A stretch of 5,222 bases of DNA from Spirochaetaceae bacterium (GTDB taxonomy: Bacteria > Spirochaetota > Spirochaetia > Treponematales > Breznakiellaceae): NCBI GenBank assembly GCA_031284645.1, contig JAITXS010000160.1, forward strand, positions 1 through 5,222, in the 5' to 3' direction. Within the stretch, counting starts at the first letter, position 1, and every line of letters begins with the position of its first letter. Under the pieces are notes generated by a model that was not told where the DNA came from, searched no databases, and saw only the letters and a list, made by a program, of their open reading frames with translations. Position numbers and translations under genes: made by a program. Shown here in pieces: positions 1 through 5,222 of the stretch.

Positions 1-2
1 CT

Positions 3-1151
3 ATACTCGAATTGTATAACGCTTTAATAATTCAGGCGGCGTCCGGCGAAAAAGAGAGAGCTTGGGTTAATTTGGAAAACAGAAAATCCGCAATACGGCT
101 TTTATCCGCGCCTTCAACATCCCGATGGTTTTTTGATGAAATAAACTATGTTCCTGATGATGAAGACATGGTCGCTTTTTATAATAACGGGTTAGAAAAA
201 CAGCTTCGGGAATATTATCTTGCGCTTTCCGAAGAATACAATAATATGTATGACTCATATGCGGATTTGGCGTTATCGCCCGAAATTATAAAATTACAGT
301 TAAGTGAATACGATATACAAATAAAAAGGGCACTTGGTTTAATTGAAGTCTACAATAAATGCAAGGAAGGATCAAAGGCCGTAATCGAAGAAATAAACCT
401 TATTGCAAAAAAAGAGTTGCACGATTTCTTCATCGGGATTGGGATACAAACGGGAAACACTTATCTTCCTGATATTGAAACGATAACGGAAGTATTAACC
501 CAAGATAAAGATACTTTTATTATAAACGCGGTCCGTTTTATTTATCGTCTAAACGATATTTTCAACAGATCTTCTTTTTCTATTTCTGTTGAAATATCCG
601 AATGGCTGAATTTATTTATTGACTATATATCAGATACCGCAGTACTGTATGGTGTTAGCACAAATATAAATGAAGAAGAAATTATCGCGATCATAAATGA
701 AAACAATATATTGTTAGAATCATATCCTGATGATGCAATGGAACTGATGCAAATAAATAACTTTTTATTTATCGAATATCAAGTTATTTCTTTAATAAAA
801 AATAAATTTAATTATTACAACGAAGATTTACCTGATAAAAAAAATTGGAGGGAATATTTAGACAGTGATTTTTTATTAAAATTCCGCGAAAATAATCCCG
901 CGCTTGTCTTTAACATGTCCTGGTCGTCCTTTATTCAAAGCAATATGGCGGACACAGTTGAGCAGCTCAATTTAAAAACTAATATGATAAACGATTGGCT
1001 AAAAAAAGAAAGCAGGCTTAATTCTTTAGAAGACTATACGGTCTTTCTTGAGAAAATAGAAAATTATATGAATGAGACGGACACGAATCGTGAATATTCC
1101 TGTGTAATTGATCACTCTCTATACAATGACCTGGATAATTCCGCAGGTCTT
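3..1151 (+). other. N-terminal visible region of the giant protein (residues 1-383), helical, Asn/Ile-rich
   Basis: This part is rich in Asn, Ile, Glu, Tyr and Leu with few glycines or prolines, which suggests packed helices rather than beta repeats. I recognise no enzyme motif. The encoding DNA is very AT-rich in places: nt 781-840 has only 9 G/C in 60 bases by my count. An 8-A run at nt 837-844 is read in frame as Lys-Lys-Asn. Because the gene starts upstream, a signal peptide or lipobox cannot be assessed. The region could include the end of a domain begun outside the window. Confidence 0.5.
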
Positions 1152-4100
1152 ATCCGGTCCATGACAGATAAAAGACGCCTGTTAAACGAGGAGTTTGCAC
1201 AATTAGGCATTAGTTATGAACTTGCCAAAGCGTCAAGAGAAAATATCAAAATACAAATAGAAGTTTTAAGCGAAGAAATAAAAGCAGCAAAAAACGAGTA
1301 TGATGCCGAACTTCTCTCTTATTCGGCTGCTGCCAATGAATTTGAGCGGAGGGGAAATGTTTACCAGACTATTTATAGTCAAACAAAAAAACAATCGGAT
1401 AATTTAGAGGAAAAAAGATTTGAGTATGAAAAACAAGATACCATTCAAAGATGGGCAAGTACAGCCTATCTTTCAAATTCTTATGATTATGGTGTTGATC
1501 GTGCAGAGTATAAAAATCCTGCTCAAGAACTTTTGTACAGCAAAGAGCGGTACGACAGGTCGGAAATTATTCTTGCCGCGCTTAAAGATTTATATGATAA
1601 CGGAGAAAAATACCGTAAGTATGAAGACAGCGAGTATCAGAGGATTTATAACGAGTACAAAGAAATATTTGAACGCCTGATATTTAGTATAAAAATAAAA
1701 GATGTTTTAGAAAATGAAATCAAAAAAGAAAGTTTAAAAAATACCGAATTATATCTTGACTACAAAGATTTTTTTGAATCGCTGAGCTCTGATTTTATTG
1801 TAAGACAGGATGATGTCTCGGAACAAGCGGTTCTTATAAAAGAATTGTTATCTGTTATATCTGTTGATGCTTTGGGGAATTTAAGTTTTAAGCGGGATAA
1901 CGGTTCTATAAGCAAAAGATCAGGCAATGAAACAGACAAGCTGCTTGAGTATTTTTCCCTTCCGATGACTGAAAGACAGGGAATGGAAAATTCCCCTGCT
2001 TACAGTGGAGAAATGATCCGGCTATTGAACTACTTTGCACTTGAAGAAAAACGGGGCGTCGAAACTCACGAAAGTGCGGAATTTGAGTCGGCCACAAGAA
2101 AGCTTGTAAGATATTTAAGCGAAACGCTAAGCAATGTTGAAAAGTATAAGCAGTGGAGCTTGGCGCGGGATTATCTGGTGCTGGAGGCTGCAAGAAGCAC
2201 AGACTCGCCTCTTTTAAAACAAGCTGTGTATCATCCGGATAATTCGCTGCAAGAAGGGATATTCAGCACAATGCCCGCGAAATATATTTTTTTTGAATTT
2301 TCAGAGATTAAGGAAGTCACTTATAAGGCTGAAAGCCTGGAAAACATACAGAGAGACGCTTACAATTCATTGGGAGAGGAAGAAAAAAGGGCATTAGAGT
2401 TTTATACGATACTTACCCTTGCCGGCGGCGGGGGTAAAGCGAGCAGGTCTTTTACCTATGCCTCAAAATTTGTCGAGTTTGAGTATCTTTATAATCTTGT
2501 TGACTCGGAGGCAAGGGCTGCTGCGGATAAACGAAGGGCCTGCCTTGCTGCTGCTTTTTTTATCTTTTTTATTGATCCTCATATGATTGCCCTGTCCGTT
2601 CTCTACAATAATGCGGAAAAACAATTAAATGCAACTAAAAATCAATTGACAAGTCCTTTGAATGAAAGCAAAGATATCATCTTTGGCGGAGCTGTTTCAT
2701 TGTTATCAGAATCAAACAGCCTACTGGGTTTTTTCGATCAATACTATCGATCATCTGAAAGACTTGCAAAACTGAGAGGAGAATGTGCGGATGATACGGA
2801 GCTTCAATGGCAAGACATTCAGCTGTCATTGGAAAGCACAGGCACGATAAACAACACTGATATATTAAAAATAAAAACATATTGGGAAGATTTTCAAAGA
2901 GTGAACAAGACTCGCTGTGAAAGCGTACCTGATGCGCTTGCAAAAATCATTGCCTGGTCCAGAATCGAAAGAAAAGTACAGCTTGCTTCTTTGGAAGAAA
3001 AATGGGCAGCCGATGAGCTTTCCCGTCTGGAAAATCAAAAAACATACCGTGATTTAAGTGATGCTTATATAGAAAACGAATCAGGCTATGAGGAGCTTTC
3101 CTCTATGCTTGACCTGACATACGGCAGCAGGGCGAGCGCCCAAAAAAATCATATTTTAACGCTGGGAAATACTATCATGGATAATCTGTATGGGATTATA
3201 GGAAAGGGAGAAGGCTATACTCAGGATCGTATTGATATGGCAGTTGAATATGTTAACACTATTAATCGGGCATATCAGGAAAGGCTCAATGCGGAACTGA
3301 CAGAACGGGAGATTGAATGGGAACAGCAAAGAATAGGATTATACAAAAAATATGAAGCCTGGAAGGAATCTGCCGGATTAATATTAGAATACGGAAGACT
3401 TGACTGGAAGAATTCAGGGGAAATCATGGCGCTTCGGTACAATAATTGGAAAAAGGCTTTCAACGAGGAATATGCTCAAATTGGGGAGGAATGGGATGCG
3501 GCATATCTTCAGGGCTTGCAAGATAAGGAACAATGGCTGGAGGAAGTAAATCGGGCGGTAAACAATGCCTCGGTAAACGCATTGCTTGCGTTAATAGGAG
3601 CAAACGCTGAACAGAAGGCGCGTGTTTTAGACACACGCGATCCTTTCGGCGTGTTTCCGTTAGACGCTTTGCCGGAATCCGGACGTGTTTTATCCGAAAT
3701 ATTAAACAGTGCCGGAATATCAAATACGGAAAATGCCTTTAATGCTTTAAACGCTATTACAGGGACAATATCAACACAAACAAAAAGCGGGACAGGCTCT
3801 GTTTATGTATGGGATAGCGGCATAATTCAAGCTCAAGCACAGCGGTTGGCAAAAAAAGCAAATGACGATCTTGCAGAGCGTCAATCAAAAATGTTATCCG
3901 CGAATGTTAGAAGAATAGCGGATCAGATCAAATCAGGCATATTGGCGAATATACAAAATGCAAACAATAATTTCCGCGAGAGCATGGATAATATGTTTAT
4001 TTTTGAAGGACAGTGGAGCAGATCGGGGAGAAATTATATTAAAGATGTTATCGTACATTCCACTCTCTCTGATCCGGTCATTACCGAGCGTGTCTTTGTT

Positions 4101-5222
4101 GAGGGCTATAGGGATTTTGCGTTAAGCGCTGCGGGTCTTTCATTAGACTTGGAAACAGATATAAGCGATGAGCGTTTAAACGGGCTTAGTTCTTTTGCGA
4201 TTAACGCAATTATACAGGAAATACAGGATGAAATAAAAACAAAAACGGTTAAAATTTTCGGGAATGATACTCTTGTTAAGGGCGCATTTCATGTATGGAC
4301 AGGGGACAGTCCGGTTCTTATTGAAAATCCAAGTCATAAAAATAGCATGGAAGACAATTTTCAAAATCAGGGCAGCGGAGAGTTAGGCAGGCTCCGGCGG
4401 CATTATATTCATTGGTCAATTAAAGAAACAAACGGTATAGGTTTGTTGAATACTGCTGCTTGGGATAAACCCATGTGGGATTCAAGAGACAGCTGGTTTG
4501 ACGCGCCTTCATTTCGGACAGTAAACGAAATCGGAGCTGCTATTGCGGCAACCGTTGTCACATCTGTCGTAACATTCGGAACAATGGCACCTGTGGCAGC
4601 CCTTCTCTGTACTGCGGCTATATCAGCTGCAATTGCCACGGCGGATGATTTCCTGTTTGCCGTTGCCGATGGCATCGGCGGGTACAAGGACTGGGACGAA
4701 GCCTTTTTTGATTACGGACAGGCATTTGCCATTTCAAGCGCAAGCTCTTTAATCAGTGCGGGTTTTTCGGGAATGGGAAGCGCTCTGGGTACGAGTACGC
4801 AAGCGGGAGTTAATGCGGCGGGCACAGCCGCAGGTACTTCTGTCACATCATCGCTGGGGAACAGCATGGCACATACTTTAATCAATGGAGCTCAGACGCT
4901 TGCATCAAGTACCGTTACAAGCGCCTTGGACGCGGTAAGCTATCGTAACGGTCAGTGGGGTTTTTCGAAAGAAGTTTTCCGAAACGGAGCGTTTAATGGC
5001 TTAAAAAGTCTCGCAGGCTCCATGCCGGGAACTTTTGTAAAATCAACACTGAATAGCGGACTAAACGGTTTTGTTAATGATTTGTTTAAAGACGGAACAA
5101 AATTATCGGACTTGGTCGGCGGTATTTCGACTCAGTCGATAAACTATGCTTTAGGCGGGGATTTTACCGTAAATCTATTGAATCTCGGTTTATTTACCGA
5201 TAACGCATTGAGCAGCGGACTG
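3..5222 (+). CDS. Giant helical protein, internal fragment (both ends missing), possibly of the spirochaetal TIGR04388-like large protein family
   Basis: Frame 3 is open through all 1,740 codons, while frames 1 and 2 hit stops within the first 30 bases. The translation is coherent, with Glu/Lys/Tyr/Asn-rich helices, even use of synonymous codons and no break in character that would suggest a frameshift. No internal ATG has a convincing ribosome binding site in frame (the first, at nt 168, has none), so the true start lies upstream, and the stop lies downstream. The visible part is mostly predicted helix with coiled coils, a 14.4-residue tryptophan repeat, and a C-terminal third with motifs (VIVHSTLSDPVITERV, GSGELGR, WDKPMWDSRDSWF, DD..F...D..GGYKDW) that I associate with the very large spirochaetal proteins typified in Leptospira. 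The function of that family is unknown; a cell-surface, secreted or polymorphic-toxin-like role is inference. Only six cysteines are present (C120, C367, C847, C926, C972, C1536). Coding status is near certain; family assignment is moderate. Confidence 0.95.
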   Translation, partial: MLELYNALIIQAASGEKERAWVNLENRKSAIRLLSAPSTSRWFFDEINYVPDDEDMVAFYNNGLEKQLREYYLALSEEYNNMYDSYADLALSPEIIKLQLSEYDIQIKRALGLIEVYNKCKEGSKAVIEEINLIAKKELHDFFIGIGIQTGNTYLPDIETITEVLTQDKDTFIINAVRFIYRLNDIFNRSSFSISVEISEWLNLFIDYISDTAVLYGVSTNINEEEIIAIINENNILLESYPDDAMELMQINNFLFIEYQVISLIKNKFNYYNEDLPDKKNWREYLDSDFLLKFRENNPALVFNMSWSSFIQSNMADTVEQLNLKTNMINDWLKKESRLNSLEDYTVFLEKIENYMNETDTNREYSCVIDHSLYNDLDNSAGLIRSMTDKRRLLNEEFAQLGISYELAKASRENIKIQIEVLSEEIKAAKNEYDAELLSYSAAANEFERRGNVYQTIYSQTKKQSDNLEEKRFEYEKQDTIQRWASTAYLSNSYDYGVDRAEYKNPAQELLYSKERYDRSEIILAALKDLYDNGEKYRKYEDSEYQRIYNEYKEIFERLIFSIKIKDVLENEIKKESLKNTELYLDYKDFFESLSSDFIVRQDDVSEQAVLIKELLSVISVDALGNLSFKRDNGSISKRSGNETDKLLEYFSLPMTERQGMENSPAYSGEMIRLLNYFALEEKRGVETHESAEFESATRKLVRYLSETLSNVEKYKQWSLARDYLVLEAARSTDSPLLKQAVYHPDNSLQEGIFSTMPAKYIFFEFSEIKEVTYKAESLENIQRDAYNSLGEEEKRALEFYTILTLAGGGGKASRSFTYASKFVEFEYLYNLVDSEARAAADKRRACLAAAFFIFFIDPHMIALSVLYNNAEKQLNATKNQLTSPLNESKDIIFGGAVSLLSESNSLLGFFDQYYRSSERLAKLRGECADDTELQWQDIQLSLESTGTINNTDILKIKTYWEDFQRVNKTRCESVPDALAKIIAWSRIERKVQLASLEEKWAADELSRLENQKTYRDLSDAYIENESGYEELSSMLDLTYGSRASAQKNHILTLGNTIMDNLYGIIGKGEGYTQDRIDMAVEYVNTINRAYQERLNAELTEREIEWEQQRIGLYKKYEAWKESAGLILEYGRLDWKNSGEIMALRYNNWKKAFNEEYAQIGEEWDAAYLQGLQDKEQWLEEVNRAVNNASVNALLALIGANAEQKARVLDTRDPFGVFPLDALPESGRVLSEILNSAGISNTENAFNALNAITGTISTQTKSGTGSVYVWDSGIIQAQAQRLAKKANDDLAERQSKMLSANVRRIADQIKSGILANIQNANNNFRESMDNMFIFEGQWSRSGRNYIKDVIVHSTLSDPVITERVFVEGYRDFALSAAGLSLDLETDISDERLNGLSSFAINAIIQEIQDEIKTKTVKIFGNDTLVKGAFHVWTGDSPVLIENPSHKNSMEDNFQNQGSGELGRLRRHYIHWSIKETNGIGLLNTAAWDKPMWDSRDSWFDAPSFRTVNEIGAAIAATVVTSVVTFGTMAPVAALLCTAAISAAIATADDFLFAVADGIGGYKDWDEAFFDYGQAFAISSASSLISAGFSGMGSALGTSTQAGVNAAGTAAGTSVTSSLGNSMAHTLINGAQTLASSTVTSALDAVSYRNGQWGFSKEVFRNGAFNGLKSLAGSMPGTFVKSTLNSGLNGFVNDLFKDGTKLSDLVGGISTQSINYALGGDFTVNLLNLGLFTDNALSSGL
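1152..1448 (+). other. Long charged helix / probable coiled coil (residues 384-482)
   Basis: Residues 384-482 are proline-free and dominated by Glu, Lys, Arg, Gln, Ala and Leu. Hydrophobic residues recur at three- and four-residue spacing, for example in ENIKIQIEVLSEEIKAAK (413-430) and again across 434-478. Only two glycines occur in the central part (G402, G451). This is the signature of a long amphipathic helix that probably forms a coiled coil, either within the chain or between subunits. It leads directly into IQRWASTAYL (481-490), where the tyrosine-dense segment begins. The coiled-coil call is by eye, and heptad phase was not computed. Confidence 0.6.
1452..1682 (+). other. Tyrosine-dense helical segment (residues 484-560)
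   Basis: Twelve tyrosines occur between residues 489 and 552 (489, 494, 496, 503, 512, 517, 531, 537, 540, 545, 549, 552), in a charged helical context opening with WASTAYL and continuing through PAQELLYSKERYDRSE (506-521). The later tyrosines (537, 540, 545, 549, 552) and F556 follow 3-5 residue spacing, placing aromatics along one side of a helix. I associate the WASTAYL...PAxELxY pattern with large Treponema/Leptospira proteins, but only from memory. The function is unknown; the aromatics probably serve helix packing in a stalk-like structure. Confidence 0.5.
1683..3242 (+). other. Central helical body (residues 561-1080), no recognised domain
   Basis: This 520-residue stretch continues the Glu/Lys/Leu/Ser-rich helical character with scattered loops, for example the glycine cluster LAGGGGKASRSF (806-817) and DNGSIS (632-637). 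No catalytic or ligand-binding signature stands out: LAGGGGKAS superficially recalls a P-loop but lacks the GxxxxGK[ST] spacing and a Walker B partner. Helices near 980-1015 (ERKVQLASLEEKWAADEL) look like further coiled coil. An 8-T run at nt 2287-2294 is read in frame as part of Ile-Phe-Phe. The segment is best regarded as structural, with the function not recognised. Confidence 0.45.
2541..2606 (+). other. Short hydrophobic patch (residues 847-868), unlikely to be a true membrane span
   Basis: The run CLAAAFFIFFI (847-857) follows a basic DKRR (842-845), is interrupted by D858-P859-H860, then resumes as MIALSVLY (861-868). Eleven uninterrupted hydrophobic residues are too few to cross a membrane. 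The Asp-Pro-His break argues for a buried hairpin between two helices rather than a transmembrane helix. It remains the most hydrophobic place in the first 1,500 visible residues, so a re-entrant or membrane-touching role cannot be excluded. Confidence 0.35.
3273..3542 (+). repeat. Tryptophan ladder: 14/15-residue repeat in a long charged helix (residues 1091-1180)
   Basis: Tryptophans occur at residues 1106, 1120, 1135, 1149, 1164 and 1178, giving intervals of 14, 15, 14, 15 and 14, and Y1091 sits one further 15-residue step upstream. The mean spacing of 14.4 equals exactly four turns of a 3.6-residue helix, so all six tryptophans would lie on one face of an uninterrupted straight helix about every 21-22 angstroms. 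The surrounding residues are Glu, Lys, Arg, Gln and Ala, with no proline and few glycines. Other aromatics at W+4 (F1153, Y1168) extend the face. The DNA shows no matching nucleotide repeat, so the pattern is kept at protein level. The register ends after W1178, where the +15 position is A1193. Confidence 0.75.
3543..3812 (+). other. Linker after the tryptophan ladder (residues 1181-1270)
   Basis: The chain leaves the charged helix through an Ala/Asn-rich piece (NRAVNNASVNALLALIGANA, 1183-1202) and then changes character. Residues 1209-1236 contain LDTRDPFGVFPLDALPESG, with three prolines and several turns, followed by Ser/Thr/Gly-rich ITGTISTQTKSGTGSVYVW (1252-1270). This is the first clearly non-helical stretch after some 800 residues and probably marks the boundary between the stalk and the C-terminal conserved part. 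The coding DNA carries a 7-bp perfect inverted repeat at nt 3619-3639. Confidence 0.45.
3813..4280 (+). other. Helix plus VIVHSTLSDPVITERV motif region (residues 1271-1426), family-like
   Basis: An Ala/Gln/Lys/Asn helix (AQAQRLAKKANDDLAERQSK, 1277-1296, continuing to about 1325) leads to MFIFEGQWSRSGRNYIKDV (1331-1349) and VIVHSTLSDPVITERVF (1349-1365), then VEGYRDF (1366-1372). The arrangement of helix, aromatic-glycine turn, 'HSTL.DPVIT' and '..V.GYR.F' is what I remember from the giant Leptospira proteins annotated as TIGR04388. That recollection is the main basis for the family suggestion and was not checked. No catalytic residues can be assigned. The rest (1373-1426) is another Ile/Glu-rich segment with no clear motif. 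Confidence 0.45.
4281..4526 (+). other. GSGELGR / tryptophan-cluster block (residues 1427-1508)
   Basis: The block starts GAFHVWTGDSPVL (1427-1439), passes through a His/Asn-rich loop, and contains FQNQGSGELGRLRRHYIHW (1453-1471). It then contains WDKPMWDSRDSWFDAPS (1487-1503), with three tryptophans in twelve residues (1487, 1492, 1498) each set near an Asp. Dense Gly/Trp/Asp/Arg placement of this sort usually reflects a conserved folded core, in contrast to the helical stalk before it. I associate the block with the same spirochaetal family. It directly precedes the long hydrophobic segment, so it may form a gate or cap for it; that is speculation. Confidence 0.45.
4530..4643 (+). other. 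Long hydrophobic segment (residues 1510-1547), candidate membrane-inserting or hairpin helix
   Basis: Thirty-eight residues (I1510 to A1547) contain no charged residue at all: mostly Ala, Val, Ile, Thr, Ser, Leu, with G1511, G1526 and P1530 near the middle. The length and central Gly/Pro would suit a two-helix membrane hairpin. The high Ala/Thr content also fits a moderately hydrophobic segment buried in a soluble or pore-forming structure. It is followed at once by the acidic DDFLF (1548-1552). Similar hydrophobic stretches precede the C-terminal effector part in several polymorphic toxin families, which is general knowledge and not proof here. Confidence 0.6.
4644..5222 (+). other. DD..F / GGYKDW motif and Gly/Ser/Ala-rich region, truncated by window end (residues 1548-1740)
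   Basis: Residues 1548-1568 read as an acidic DD..F element, then VADGIGGYKDWDEAFFD. A long Gly/Ser/Ala/Thr/Asn-rich stretch follows (about 1575-1640), with recurring short glycine-serine patches and little charge. Three phrases share an 'NG.-aromatic/hydrophobic' style: YRNGQWGFSKEVFRNGAFNG (1647-1666), STLNSGLNGFVND (1681-1693) and GGDFTVNLLNLGLF (1718-1731). Small-residue, low-charge regions preceded by 'GG..W.EA' occur in the pre-toxin parts of large secreted proteins and in the spirochaetal family named above. DNA here is visibly richer in GC (36 of 60 at nt 4801-4860 by count). The reading frame continues past the window, and no toxin fold is visible yet. Confidence 0.5.

Noticed and set aside
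168..170. First in-frame ATG as a possible true start of the protein
   Set aside because: No purine-rich ribosome binding site lies at suitable distance, and the 55 codons upstream are open and of the same coding character, so the frame is being entered from outside the window.
837..844. Homopolymer runs (8 A here, 8 T at 2287-2294, several 7-A runs at 407, 1386, 3142 and 3851) as phase-variation switches
   Set aside because: They are short, expected in AT-rich Lys/Phe-rich coding DNA, and lie deep inside the gene rather than near its start or promoter. The frame is intact across all of them.
1348..1359. Shine-Dalgarno-like GGAGGGG followed by an ATG
   Set aside because: The ATG is out of phase with the main frame and its reading frame stops after about 16 codons; the purine run is explained by Arg-Arg-Gly codons.
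1420..1680. Small + strand frame in a different phase (86 codons)
   Set aside because: It lies wholly inside the giant frame, its translation is Lys/Ile/Met-rich with no recognisable features, and no ribosome binding site of note precedes it; it is a shadow of the real frame.
2418..2453. LAGGGGKASRS (residues 806-816) as an ATP-binding P-loop
   Set aside because: The spacing does not fit GxxxxGK[ST], with Lys followed by Ala, and no Walker B or other NTPase motif is found nearby; it is better read as a flexible glycine turn.
67..4687. Seven short antisense frames (62-95 codons) at 67-258, 1906-2193, 2677-2943, 3275-3463, 3460-3723, 4176-4364 and 4409-4687
   Set aside because: Each is fully antisense to the continuous coding frame, with Cys/His/Pro/Phe-heavy translations typical of reversed Glu/Lys/Gly-rich codons. 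No promoter, Shine-Dalgarno or family feature supports them.
4644..5222. Autotransporter/adhesin beta-repeat or CDI-type toxin domain in the Gly/Ser/Ala-rich end
   Set aside because: No regular beta repeat, VENN-type motif, Hint residues or nuclease signature is visible; similarity is only compositional, so no specific domain is claimed.

Overview
The window is filled by one open reading frame on the + strand. Frame 3 runs without a stop from nt 3 to the last base (5222), which is 1,740 codons, and residue n begins at nt 3n. Neither the start nor the stop of the gene is inside the window, so this is an internal piece of a protein longer than 1,740 residues (roughly 195-200 kDa visible). There is no intergenic DNA. 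I see no RNA gene, insertion sequence, CRISPR array, promoter or terminator, and no second believable gene on either strand.

The organism is most likely a spirochaete close to Treponema. The reasons are the moderate-to-low GC content with mixed codon use, and the resemblance of the last third of the protein to the very large spirochaetal proteins known mainly from Leptospira (the family I recall as TIGR04388, 'Lepto_longest'). Both the family and the taxon are assigned from memory of motif style, not from a search, and should be treated as a hypothesis of moderate strength.

Layout by residue: 1-383, mixed helical, Asn/Ile/Glu-rich, AT-rich DNA; 384-482, long charged helix or coiled coil; 484-560, tyrosine-dense helical segment opening with WASTAYL; 561-1080, long helical body with a short hydrophobic patch at 847-868; 1091-1180, a strikingly regular tryptophan ladder (W1106, 1120, 1135, 1149, 1164, 1178); 1181-1270, linker; 1271-1372, helix followed by a compact motif region (VIVHSTLSDPVITERV); 1427-1508, conserved-looking GSGELGR and W-rich block; 1510-1547, long hydrophobic Ala/Val/Thr segment; 1548-1740, a DD..F/GGYKDW motif and a Gly/Ser/Ala/Asn-rich region that runs off the end.

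The overall plan, a very long helical stalk followed by a hydrophobic segment and a Gly/Ala/Ser-rich region before an unseen C-terminus, resembles large secreted or surface proteins including polymorphic toxins. No toxin, protease, Hint or intein catalytic motif is visible here. The signal peptide (if any) and the decisive C-terminal domain lie outside the window.
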